Positions 56,595 through 64,000 of a stretch of DNA of 64,000 nucleotides are shown here, one piece after another. The notes below the pieces were generated by a model, which saw only the letters and a list, made by a program, of their open reading frames with translations, did not search any database and was not told the origin of the DNA. This DNA is from Bacillus sp. 522_BSPC (GTDB taxonomy: Bacteria > Bacillota > Bacilli > Bacillales > Cytobacillaceae): NCBI RefSeq assembly GCF_001076885.1, contig NZ_JVDT01000149.1:31354-95353 (forward strand), given 5' to 3'. The position numbers and the translations under genes were made by a program. The stretch's first letter is position 1; each line of letters begins with the position of its first letter.

Positions 56595-59500
56595 ATGCTT
56601 TCAACGAATACAGACACCTTACATAAATGGACAGCGTTTTATCAATATTTTTTGGCACATAGTGATCAACAAACTGCGCAAAGATTGAAAGAACTAATTA
56701 AAAAAGCAACTAGACAAGAATTTATTGCAACTTTTTGTGGACATTATTCTGCTGGAAAATCAAGCATGATTAATAAACTTGTTGGTACAAAGGTTTTACC
56801 AACAAGCCCCATTCCGACAACGGCTAATATTTTTCGCGTGAAGAAAGGAAGCAAACAGTTAAAAGTTTCATATTGCACGAACCAAGCAGATGTTTATAAA
56901 GAGGTTCTTGATATAAAAGGCGTTTTACAGGCAACAGAAAGAGTGGATGAAATAAAAGAATTAGAAGTCCAATTGGATACGGAACTCCTTTTAGAGAATG
57001 CTATTTTAATGGATACCCCAGGAATTGATAGTACAGATCAAGCCCACCAATTAGCAACGGAATCTAGCATTCATCTTGCAGATATTATTTTCTATGTCGT
57101 TGATTATAATCATGTACAGTCCGAAATAAATTTTGATTTTGCGAAACAGCTAGTTGATTCAGGCAAAAAATTTGTGTTAATCGTTAATCAAATGGATAAA
57201 CATCGAGAAGAAGAAATTTCATTTCAACATTTTAAACAAAGTGTTTCTGACTCCTTTTTGTCATATGGAATTAAGCCAGAAAAAATTTTCTTTACTACCT
57301 TAATCGAAACGAATTTTTTCTATCAAGGGTTGAAAGAGTTAAAGTGTTATATTGTTGAAAAAATGAAAGAAAAAGAGTTCATTCTTCCTATTTCAATGGA
57401 TGAATCCTTTCAAAAGCTATATAAAGATCATCATGCCTTTATCGAAACAAAGTATGCTGAAAGAATCGCTCCTATAGATGAGGAGTTAGCAGGTTTAACG
57501 GAGGAAGAATATCATTCATTAGAATCAACCTTAAGTACAATAAAAAAAGAACTTCAAACAATAGATGAGGAAGAAAGCGAAACAGTAGTATCTTTAGAAA
57601 ACGAGTGGCATTCGATTATTAAAAATGCGTATATTATGCCATTCAATCTTCGTGAATTAGCCAAGTCATATTTGGAAACAGAACAGAAAAATTTTAAAAT
57701 AGGATTATTTGGCAGCAAAAACAAAACAAAAAAAGAAAGAGAGGAAAGACTACTTGCTTTTTACACAGAGCTCGAAAAGCTTGTTCAAATACAATTAATA
57801 ACGCCATTATCGCAGTTTTTTGAGAAACACGGTAAGTCAGAGTATTTTCCGAAAATTAAAGGGCTTGCTTCTATTTTACATAGGCATAGGTTAAAAGAGT
57901 TAGTAAATAAGGATGCGCAGCTTTCTGAAAACTATGTTCTGGTATATTGTGAGACTGTTGAAAATGATTTGAAACAGTCTTTTAGGAAAGAAATCACGAC
58001 ACTATTTACTCAATGGAAAGAAGAGCGCCAGCGACAATTACATACGGAAAAAGAAGAGCGTAGGAAAGAACAGAAAATCTGGCAAGGATTTGTAGACTGT
58101 AAGCTAAAAAAGGAAGAGCTAGAGACTAAATGGCAAGACTGGAGAGAGAACCTAAAGCATCTCTTTGTCACACAATCAGTTGATGAGAGTCTATTGCAAA
58201 GATTACTAGATTCAGATAAAGAAGAAATTACTTACCAAACATTATCATCCATAAACGCAAGAGCCGTAGACAAGAAAAGAAATCTGACTGAGGATATTAA
58301 ACGAGAAGAAAGAAATGAATTTGATACAGATTTACTAATTAAACAATTACGTTTTTTAAGTAATAACCTGCAACAGGTAAAGGGATTTACACATATAGCA
58401 AAGAATTTGCTTACTAAAGCCGCCAATATTGAAAATCGAACATATACTATTTGCTTATTTGGTGCTTTTAGTGCAGGGAAGTCTTCCTTTGCCAATGCCT
58501 TACTAGATTATCCGATTTTGCCCGTTTCGCCCAATCCAACTACGGCAACAATAAATCGAATTTTGCCAATAGATAAAGACCATCCACATAAAACGGTGAT
58601 TGTTAAATGGAAAACAGAGTCAGAAATGCTTACAGAGATAAATGACTATTTACAGTTAGTGAAGGAAGAGGCAAGTACATTAGAATCAGCGCAAAATTTG
58701 ATAAAAAAGCTAGCTGCTAAACCTGTAGAAAGATATGCGAATGAATTTCGCTATCTGCAAGCTTTTGTAAAAGGATATTCTGCCCATCGTGATCAATTGG
58801 GCAGCGAGATTAATGTTGGATTAGAAGCGCTTTCGAATTTTGTTGCAGTAGAAGAAACCTCTTGTTTTGTGGCTTCGATAGATGTTTATTTTGATTGTAG
58901 TATTACTAGAAAAGGAATTACGCTCGTTGATACGCCAGGGGGAGACTCAATTAACAGCAGACATACGGAGTTAAGCTTTGAATTTATGAAAAAAGCAGAT
59001 TGTATTTTTTATGTCAGCTACTATAATCACGCATTTTCCAAAGCTGATCGTGCTTTTTTAGTACAGCTTGGAAGATTAAAGGATGCTTTTGAAAAGGATA
59101 AAATATTTTTTGTCATTAATGCAATAGATTTAGCGAAGGATGAAGAAGAGCAAGAAGCTGTAGAGGAGTATTTACAAGAGCAACTGCAATTATATGGTAT
59201 ACGTTCTCCACGAATTCTTCCTGTTTCTAGTCTTTATTATAAGCATGAAATTTACGGGAAATGGATGGGAAGAGCAGAGGCTAAAATGTATGAATTTATT
59301 GAATATGAATGGCTAGCAATGATGCTCCAATCTGCTAAAAAAGAATATGAAGGGACAATTGAACTTTTAAAGCAGCTAGTTAAATCTGCTTTTGCAAAAA
59401 AGGAAGAAGCGGAACAAGAGCTTTCTCGGATGGAGGAAGAAAAACGGAATATACTCTCACAATTTGAAACAATAACGTTTCAAGATAGATTAGCGAAATT

Positions 59501-60173
59501 TAAAATGGAAGTTGAAGAACAGCTTTTTTATTTAAAGCAAAGAATCATGTTTCGATTACAGGAATTAATAAAGGAAGCCTATCATCCATCCATTTTACGA
59601 GGGGATAATAAGAAAAGAGAAATTTCCCTTGCTACTGCTTCCTTTTTAATACAGTTGAATTTTGAATTTGAACAAGAATTGCGGGCAGTAAATGTAAGAC
59701 TGGACCAAATATTTTATAAACAAAGAAAAGAAGGCTATCAAGAAATTCAGCATTCCATTCAGTCCATTAATGGCGAAATCCGTTTGCAAGAAGAAATGGA
59801 AAATGCAATTGATACAAAATTAACTTACCATGCTCCTTTCAAACAACTAGATAATGCGCTTAATAAAATTGGAACAAAATATTACAAAAATCCCAAAAGT
59901 TTTTTTGAGAATAATGAACGAAAGAATATGGGAATAGAATTAGAACAATTAGTGGATGAGCACGGGAATATTTTTATTAAGGAGCAAATTCACTCCTTCT
60001 TTACTTTTTATAAAGAGTTATTTGAACAGCATTTTGATACACTGCTTGATAATTTACAAGAACAAGTGGGCGAATATTATGATGGGAAAACGGCACTATT
60101 AACAGAGCATGAGAATTTAGATAAACTTGAGTGGATTATTAAGGAATCAACAAGATTTTCCGCTATTGATTAA
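56595..60173 (+). CDS. dynA: Bacterial dynamin DynA (two fused dynamin modules)
   Basis: A 1192-residue membrane-remodelling GTPase made of two dynamin-like halves in one chain; B. subtilis DynA (YpbR) tethers and fuses membranes and helps against pore-forming phage and antibiotics. Module 1 has GHYSAGKSSMIN near residue 49, switch TTAN near 76, DTPGIDSTD near 141 and NQMD near 197. Module 2 has GAFSAGKSSFAN near 622, PTTAT near 646, DTPGGDSINS near 778 and NAID near 841. Long helical stalk regions follow each. ATG 56595 is chosen because AAAAGGAG lies 7 bases before it. Confidence 0.96.
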   Translation: MLSTNTDTLHKWTAFYQYFLAHSDQQTAQRLKELIKKATRQEFIATFCGHYSAGKSSMINKLVGTKVLPTSPIPTTANIFRVKKGSKQLKVSYCTNQADVYKEVLDIKGVLQATERVDEIKELEVQLDTELLLENAILMDTPGIDSTDQAHQLATESSIHLADIIFYVVDYNHVQSEINFDFAKQLVDSGKKFVLIVNQMDKHREEEISFQHFKQSVSDSFLSYGIKPEKIFFTTLIETNFFYQGLKELKCYIVEKMKEKEFILPISMDESFQKLYKDHHAFIETKYAERIAPIDEELAGLTEEEYHSLESTLSTIKKELQTIDEEESETVVSLENEWHSIIKNAYIMPFNLRELAKSYLETEQKNFKIGLFGSKNKTKKEREERLLAFYTELEKLVQIQLITPLSQFFEKHGKSEYFPKIKGLASILHRHRLKELVNKDAQLSENYVLVYCETVENDLKQSFRKEITTLFTQWKEERQRQLHTEKEERRKEQKIWQGFVDCKLKKEELETKWQDWRENLKHLFVTQSVDESLLQRLLDSDKEEITYQTLSSINARAVDKKRNLTEDIKREERNEFDTDLLIKQLRFLSNNLQQVKGFTHIAKNLLTKAANIENRTYTICLFGAFSAGKSSFANALLDYPILPVSPNPTTATINRILPIDKDHPHKTVIVKWKTESEMLTEINDYLQLVKEEASTLESAQNLIKKLAAKPVERYANEFRYLQAFVKGYSAHRDQLGSEINVGLEALSNFVAVEETSCFVASIDVYFDCSITRKGITLVDTPGGDSINSRHTELSFEFMKKADCIFYVSYYNHAFSKADRAFLVQLGRLKDAFEKDKIFFVINAIDLAKDEEEQEAVEEYLQEQLQLYGIRSPRILPVSSLYYKHEIYGKWMGRAEAKMYEFIEYEWLAMMLQSAKKEYEGTIELLKQLVKSAFAKKEEAEQELSRMEEEKRNILSQFETITFQDRLAKFKMEVEEQLFYLKQRIMFRLQELIKEAYHPSILRGDNKKREISLATASFLIQLNFEFEQELRAVNVRLDQIFYKQRKEGYQEIQHSIQSINGEIRLQEEMENAIDTKLTYHAPFKQLDNALNKIGTKYYKNPKSFFENNERKNMGIELEQLVDEHGNIFIKEQIHSFFTFYKELFEQHFDTLLDNLQEQVGEYYDGKTALLTEHENLDKLEWIIKESTRFSAID

Positions 60174-60206
60174 TGGTTAACAGGGATAACAAGAGGAGGA
60201 ATAAAG

Positions 60207-61061
60207 ATGGAAATCGTAAAAAGTGTTGATTGGCTAAAGGAAAATTTTGAACAAGATTCTGTTAGAATTATTGATTGTCGCTTTGATTTAAAAAATCCTG
60301 ACGCTGGCACCGAATGGTATATAGAAGGTCATATCCCAAATAGCGTTTATTTTCACTTAGATAAAGATCTCTCCAATCCAGTAAGTGAACACGGGGGCAG
60401 ACATCCATTACCAGCCATAGAAGAATTTGTTTCTAAACTTGAAAATATAGGTGTTGGTAAAGAAACTATCGTCATTGCCTACGATAATGGGGAGGGGGCG
60501 TTTTCTGGGAGACTTTGGTGGTTATTAAACTATATCGGACATTCCCATACATATATTTTGGATGGCGGCTATAAAGAATGGGTAAAAAAGGATTTTCCAA
60601 TTTCAAAGGATGTCCCGACTTTTACAAAGAGTACTTTCTCTCCTGAAATTCAAACACATATGATTGCTACTTATGAGGAAGTGTCAGCACAAGTAAGAGC
60701 AAAAGAGGAATATAAGGTACTTATTGATTCCAGAGAACACATACGGTATATAGGAGAGATAGAACCGATTGATAAGAAACGTGGACATATACCTGGAGCA
60801 ATAAACTTTGTATGGACAGATGGATTAAAAAATGGCTTCTTTTTGTCGACTAATGAGCAAAGAGAAAGGTTTTCCTCATTAGACCCCAGAAATGAATATA
60901 TTGTTTATTGTGGCTCTGGCATAACTGCTACTCCTAATTATATTTCCTTAAAAATGGCTGGAATAGACAATGTAAAGCTTTATCCTGGAAGTTTCAGTGA
61001 TTGGATTTCTTATGATGAAAATCCAATTGAGACCTGTTTGTCTAACAAGATAGAAGAATGA
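60207..61061 (+). CDS. Two-domain rhodanese (thiosulfate/3-mercaptopyruvate sulfurtransferase)
   Basis: A 284-residue sulfurtransferase with two rhodanese domains (about 8-125 inactive, 150-275 active). The N-terminal domain has RIIDCRFDLKNPDAG and YDNGEGAFSGRLWWLL; the catalytic Cys is in the VYCGSGITATPN loop near residue 235, where CGSG(I/V)TA is the mercaptopyruvate-type motif. An active-site Arg pattern (DSREHIRYIGE near 173) fits. GAGGAGGAATAAAG precedes the ATG. It has its own terminator at 61187. Confidence 0.92.
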   Translation: MEIVKSVDWLKENFEQDSVRIIDCRFDLKNPDAGTEWYIEGHIPNSVYFHLDKDLSNPVSEHGGRHPLPAIEEFVSKLENIGVGKETIVIAYDNGEGAFSGRLWWLLNYIGHSHTYILDGGYKEWVKKDFPISKDVPTFTKSTFSPEIQTHMIATYEEVSAQVRAKEEYKVLIDSREHIRYIGEIEPIDKKRGHIPGAINFVWTDGLKNGFFLSTNEQRERFSSLDPRNEYIVYCGSGITATPNYISLKMAGIDNVKLYPGSFSDWISYDENPIETCLSNKIEE

Positions 61062-61380
61062 AACAAAGCATTCTATTATTAGGTGAGGCAGTAAGTTTAG
61101 AGTTTACAAAAGTAGAGGCAAATATAGATGGCATGAGAAGGTAGTACAGTGTAGTTTTGAACTTAGCTTAAAATAAGTGGGTTAGGAACAGGAAACTAAT
61201 GGGGAATTTTAGTTCTCTGTTTTTTTCTTTAGAAGATAATTATTTTTCAGACTTCGTTTTACAACAAACGTACAATCAGGTTAAATTCCAACTAATAAAA
61301 AGGGAGAAGAAAAAGCTACCAGCCAAAACTATTTTAGAATCTGTTATAATAAACGAATGGAAATAAAGGAGAGATGCGAT
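61062..61380 (+). other. Sulfurtransferase-fenA intergenic region
   Basis: 319 bases. A 28-codon frame (ATG 61058) overlaps the sulfurtransferase stop but lacks a ribosome site. A terminator lies at 61187-61227, and TATAAT at about 61344 is the likely -10 of fenA. No other feature was seen. Confidence 0.4.
61187..61227 (+). terminator. Terminator of the sulfurtransferase gene
   Basis: AACAGGAAACTAA (61187-61199) pairs imperfectly with TTAGTTCTCTGTT (61209-61221), followed by a T-run. Confidence 0.65.
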
Positions 61381-62280
61381 TTGAATAATGACAAACAGAC
61401 AAACCTGATGCTCGTAGATGGGATGGCGCTATTATTTCGTGCTTTTTTTGCTACAGCTGTTACAGGTCAATATATGGTTAACTCAAAAGGAATTCCAACA
61501 AATGCAATTCATGGTTTTGTAAAACATTTTTTTACAGCAATTGAACATTTTAACCCTTCACATGTTGCGGTTTGCTGGGATATGGGAAGTACTACATTTA
61601 GAACAGAAATGTACCCTTCCTATAAAGCAAATCGTCAAGACGCCCCTGTTGAATTAATTCCACAATTTGATTTGGTAAAAGAAGTTGTAGAAAGCTTTAA
61701 TGTTCCAAATATAGGGATAACTGGATTTGAAGCTGACGATTGTATCGGTACAATTGCGAAACAAATGAAAGGTGAAGCAAATGTTACCATCTTAACAGGA
61801 GATCAGGATATTCTGCAATTACTGGATGATCATATTTCTGTTGCGTTATTAAAAAAAGGGTATGGTAACTATATGGTTTATACACCAGCAAATTTTCAAG
61901 AAGAAAAAGGGATTACTCCAAAGCAAATGATCGATCTAAAGGGATTAATGGGAGATACAAGTGATAACTATCCTGGCGTAAAGGGGATAGGTGAGAAAAC
62001 TGCCTTAAAGCTTCTCCAAGTTCATCAGAATATAGAAGGGATTTTAGCTAATTTATCGTTGCTTACAAAGGGTCAGCGTACGAAAATTGAAACAGACCTC
62101 GAAATGCTCCATTTAAGCAGACAATTAGCAGAGATTAAATGCGACGTTCCAGTAAGTTGCATGCTAGAAGATAGCTATTTAAATATCAATCCAGCTACCG
62201 CAATGAAGAAATTTGAGGAATTAGAATTTAAAAGATTTCATCATTATGTAGAAAAGAAAGAAGAGCTCACCTTATTTTAA
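61381..62280 (+). CDS. fenA: 5'-3' exonuclease / flap endonuclease FenA (YpcP)
   Basis: A 299-residue stand-alone relative of the PolI 5' nuclease, reported in B. subtilis as flap endonuclease FenA that removes Okazaki RNA-DNA flaps. Conserved acidic blocks: LLVDGMALLFRAFF near 10, CWDMGSTTFR near 64, FEADDCIGTIA near 117, TGDQDILQLL near 140 and LMGDTSDNYPGVKGIGEKTA near 189 (helix-hairpin-helix). TTG 61381 is preceded by AAAGGAG at 61365-61371. It starts MNNDK like the B. subtilis protein. Confidence 0.93.
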   Translation: MNNDKQTNLMLVDGMALLFRAFFATAVTGQYMVNSKGIPTNAIHGFVKHFFTAIEHFNPSHVAVCWDMGSTTFRTEMYPSYKANRQDAPVELIPQFDLVKEVVESFNVPNIGITGFEADDCIGTIAKQMKGEANVTILTGDQDILQLLDDHISVALLKKGYGNYMVYTPANFQEEKGITPKQMIDLKGLMGDTSDNYPGVKGIGEKTALKLLQVHQNIEGILANLSLLTKGQRTKIETDLEMLHLSRQLAEIKCDVPVSCMLEDSYLNINPATAMKKFEELEFKRFHHYVEKKEELTLF

Positions 62281-62385
62281 GAAATGGTTTTTTATATATT
62301 ACGCAAAATTTGCATTGGTATACGAAACTAGAAGGATAAACGCCTAGATATCTCAGAGACTGAAACAAATATTTTAACAAAAGTT

Positions 62386-62446
62386 AAACCAACCGATTCA
62401 AACGAAATGCTTATTTAAAAGTTTCGTATAATCGTTTGGGTTTTTA
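62386..62446 (+). terminator. Terminator of fenA
   Basis: AAACCAACCGATT (62386-62398) with AATCGTTTGGGTTT (62430-62443), and inner ACGAAA (62402) with TTTCGT (62422), followed by a T-tract. Confidence 0.7.
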
Positions 62447-62583
62447 TTTGTATTTATCATGTTTAACTTCATTAGATGTGGGTAGAGTTGAAAATTCTTT
62501 AGAATAAATATACAAAAGGATAGATACTTTTGCCCAATTCATGAAAGAAATCAATCAAGATAAAGACTGAATAATACAAGTTG

Positions 62584-62609
62584 GCTGGAGCTTTTTTTAA
62601 AGCCCCAGC
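62584..62609 (-). terminator. Hairpin after sspL
   Basis: GCTGGAGCTT (62584-62593) pairs with AAGCCCCAGC (62600-62609), one A-C mismatch; on the minus strand it follows the sspL stop by 27 bases. Confidence 0.5.
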
Positions 62610-62636
62610 TAAATAGCGAAAATTAATGAAATATCA

Positions 62637-62774
62637 TTATTTTGTATTCTTCTTTTTCGCGGCATTTTCTAATTTGCTTTTTGGAGCTGGCGTTATATCA
62701 GCGTCTTGACCGTACCCTTGTGGATTAACCCCGCCAGCAGCTTTTCCTCTATTTGTATGGTTTTTATTACTCAT
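62637..62774 (-). CDS. sspL: Small acid-soluble spore protein SspL
   Basis: A 45-residue spore protein. The segment GGVNPQGYGQDADITPAPKS and the ending KLENAAKKKNTK align with B. subtilis SspL (TGGVTPQGDLEG and ELEERAKKSNTK). SspL-type proteins are minor components of the spore core and are made in the forespore under SigG. AAGAGGTG lies before the ATG on the minus strand. CATACTA upstream fits a SigG -10. Divergent from the yuiD-like gene. Confidence 0.88.
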   Translation of the reverse strand: MSNKNHTNRGKAAGGVNPQGYGQDADITPAPKSKLENAAKKKNTK

Positions 62775-62817
62775 ATCAATCACCTCTTAAAGTCATAGTG
62801 GAAATAAAAATCAATTT

Positions 62818-62824
62818 TAGTATG
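62818..62824 (-). promoter_or_regulatory. Possible SigG -10 box of sspL
   Basis: On the minus strand the bases read CATACTA, the consensus SigG -10, 44 bases before the sspL start. A good -35 was not found at 17-18 bases. Confidence 0.4.
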
Positions 62825-62882
62825 AGCAAATAAGAATAATATCATCCGTAAATAAAGAGACTATTTGAAAGAGGTGATTGAT

Positions 62883-63362
62883 ATGAATAAGGGCATATAT
62901 GTTGCCTTAATAAGCATTGGAATGGCTCAATTTTTAAAAATCCCCATTCATTTTTTTAAAACAAAAAAGTGGGATAAAGGCTTATTTTTTCAAACAGGAG
63001 GGATGCCAAGCTCCCACTCAGCAGGTGTTTCTTCTCTAACAACTTTTATTGCATTAAAACGAGGTTTACCAACTATTGATTTTGCGTTATCGCTTATTTT
63101 CGGATTAATTGTCATGTATGACGCACAGGGAATTCGAAGACAGACAGGAGAATTAACGTTAAAGGTAAATGATTTAGGAGAGCTAGTAGATAAAATTAAT
63201 ACAGATAAGAATATTGCCTTTAAAGAGCAGCAACCAAAAAAACTAAAGGAAATGCTAGGCCACCAGCCACAAGAGGTATTTGGAGGTGCCTTATTAGGTG
63301 TTTGTATAGGTTTCTTAGGACATTTATGTACGAAGAAGAAAAATACCATTATACGCCGTTAA
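62883..63362 (+). CDS. YuiD / divergent PAP2 family membrane protein (DUF212)
   Basis: A 159-residue membrane protein of the divergent PAP2 family. FQTGGMPSSHSAGVSSLT near residue 37 is the PSSHS phosphatase-like motif, followed by VMYDAQGIRRQTG near 79 and a C-terminal membrane helix (EVFGGALLGVCIGFLGHL). Lipid phosphatase activity is possible but unproven for the family. ATG 62883 follows AGAGGTG; the upstream in-frame start adds a segment containing that ribosome site. Confidence 0.9.
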   Translation: MNKGIYVALISIGMAQFLKIPIHFFKTKKWDKGLFFQTGGMPSSHSAGVSSLTTFIALKRGLPTIDFALSLIFGLIVMYDAQGIRRQTGELTLKVNDLGELVDKINTDKNIAFKEQQPKKLKEMLGHQPQEVFGGALLGVCIGFLGHLCTKKKNTIIRR

Positions 63363-63367
63363 CAATT

Positions 63368-63408
63368 GATAGAGGGGCAAGCCCATTTTGCTTCTCTATC
63401 TTTTTTTT
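63368..63408 (+). terminator. Terminator of the yuiD-like gene
   Basis: GATAGAGGGGCAA (63368-63380) pairs with TTGCTTCTCTATC (63388-63400) with two G-U pairs, followed by eight T residues. Confidence 0.85.
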
Positions 63409-63544
63409 GCAAAGTTATCGAAGAAAATAGAAAAATTGTGACAATGGTCATTAAAAATGCAAAATAAGTGTTGAAAAAGCTAGAAATATGTCGTGATATA
63501 AAGTAACATGTAGGTAAAAGGATAGAGGGGAATGTACACAAAGT

Positions 63545-63814
63545 TTGAAAACAGTAGAGGAGTATTTGCTTTTTTTAGATGGGAAAGGCTTTTCCTTCGG
63601 TGACGATGCAATAGGTTTTATATATTTTGGCAAAGCATATACAAATGCTACAGATGAGCTTGTAATAACAGCAATTGAATGTACTTTAAAAATACAAAAG
63701 AAATTTGATGGCAGCTTTTTTGTTTCTTTGCTTGAGATGTTTATAGACAATGAACTGAAAACAAAAAAAGAAGCAATCAGCTTTATAAAAAGAAATCATT
63801 TATTTCCACTTTAA
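63545..63814 (+). CDS. Small conserved protein, possibly DUF6123 family
   Basis: An 89-residue soluble protein starting with TTG (MKTVEEYLLFLDGKGFSFGD), with GFIYFGKAYTNATDELVI near 24-41 and FDGSFFVSLLEMFIDN near 54. It resembles, from memory, the short DUF6123 proteins of Bacillaceae. The nearest ribosome site, AGAGGGG at 63524-63530, is 14 bases away, which is long, but no earlier in-frame start exists. Function unknown. Confidence 0.65.
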   Translation: MKTVEEYLLFLDGKGFSFGDDAIGFIYFGKAYTNATDELVITAIECTLKIQKKFDGSFFVSLLEMFIDNELKTKKEAISFIKRNHLFPL

Positions 63815-63850
63815 TGTATTTACATAGAGTGGTTTTTTGTTTTTTCTAAA

Positions 63851-64000
63851 GAGGCTGTGACATAAGTATTTCAACCAACAATAAACACGAACTATAATGT
63901 GATTAACTTACATTATAGTTCGTGATTTTTTAGATAAAGGTTTAAAAACGAAGTGGAATGGAGCGGAGGACGCTCGACTCCTGCGGGAAATAGAGACGCT
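63851..64000. repeat. Edge of a dispersed Bacillaceae intergenic repeat
   Basis: AGAGGCTGTGACATAAG at about 63850 is like the start of dispersed repeats in low-GC Gram-positives. A 15-bp perfect hairpin follows (CACGAACTATAATGT 63886-63900, CACGAACTATAATGT complement 63910-63924, then six T). From 63949 the sequence GAAGTGGAATGGAGCGGAGG and CGCTCGACTCCTGCGGGAA matches, from memory, a GC-rich element scattered in Bacillus genomes. It is cut by the window end. Confidence 0.55.

Larger units (their letters stand above)
62281..62636. other. fenA-sspL intergenic region
   Basis: 356 bases between two converging genes. It holds a terminator for fenA (62386-62446) and one for sspL (62584-62609). The central part shows no supported gene. 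Confidence 0.45.

Noticed and set aside
61058..61144. 28-codon frame overlapping the sulfurtransferase stop
   Set aside because: It has an ATGA junction but no ribosome site, and no family likeness.

Overview
The window is AT-rich chromosomal DNA from an endospore-forming member of the Bacillaceae. Gene content and order follow the ndk-aro-panBCD-dinG-asnS-ponA-gpsB-rnpB-dynA stretch of the Bacillus subtilis chromosome. Spore genes (an sspL-type small acid-soluble protein, a CotD-like coat protein, ypjB), bacillithiol genes (bshA, bshB1), menaquinone genes (hepS-menG-hepT) and a type B RNase P RNA all fit this. The genus cannot be fixed from the sequence alone; Niallia, Cytobacillus and other relatives of Bacillus are possible. 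Many genes start with TTG or GTG behind a strong Shine-Dalgarno sequence, and I moved several starts accordingly. No phage, insertion sequence, CRISPR array, tRNA or rRNA was seen.

Layout. 1-2407: the hepS-menG-hepT menaquinone side-chain genes. 2537-4004: ndk and cheR. 4203-10385: aroC-aroB-aroH-hisC-tyrA-aroA, a compact shikimate/aromatic operon that lacks the trp genes found inside it in B. subtilis. 10522-15797: a degenerate amidohydrolase-like gene, ypiA, ypiB, ypjA, ypjB and a YugP-type metallopeptidase; qcrABC, which sits between ypiB/ypiF and ypjA in B. subtilis, is absent here. 16099-18316: a fosmidomycin-resistance-type transporter convergent with a YitT-family membrane protein. 18556-26621: mazG, dapB, mgsA, bshB1, bshA, cca, birA, panB, panC, panD, linking lysine, bacillithiol, biotin control and pantothenate. 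26767-35271: dinG, ypmB, aspB, asnS, dnaD, nth, ypoC. 35340-38669 (minus): ponA and recU. 38759-42077: small ypp genes, an orphan 50-residue gene and an Hsp20. 42437-46875: an alpha/beta hydrolase and mrfA-mrfB. 47035-51058: coat protein, ypsA, gpsB, rnpB, the methyltransferase ypsC and a small gene. 51293-63814: ypvA, ypwA, cheX, a Fur-controlled small transcript, dynA, a sulfurtransferase, the flap endonuclease, sspL, yuiD and a small gene. The last 150 bases look like the edge of a dispersed Bacillaceae repeat.

Most of the window is conserved housekeeping DNA. The parts worth a second look are small. They are a transcript at 56134-56401 with two Fur boxes, a 31-codon membrane peptide and a C-rich terminator loop; a near-consensus LexA box in front of mrfAB; structured leaders with a perfect -10 box before panB and before the MFS transporter; a 44-codon reading frame that ends exactly at the hepT start; an amidohydrolase-like protein without metal ligands; and the missing trp and qcr blocks.
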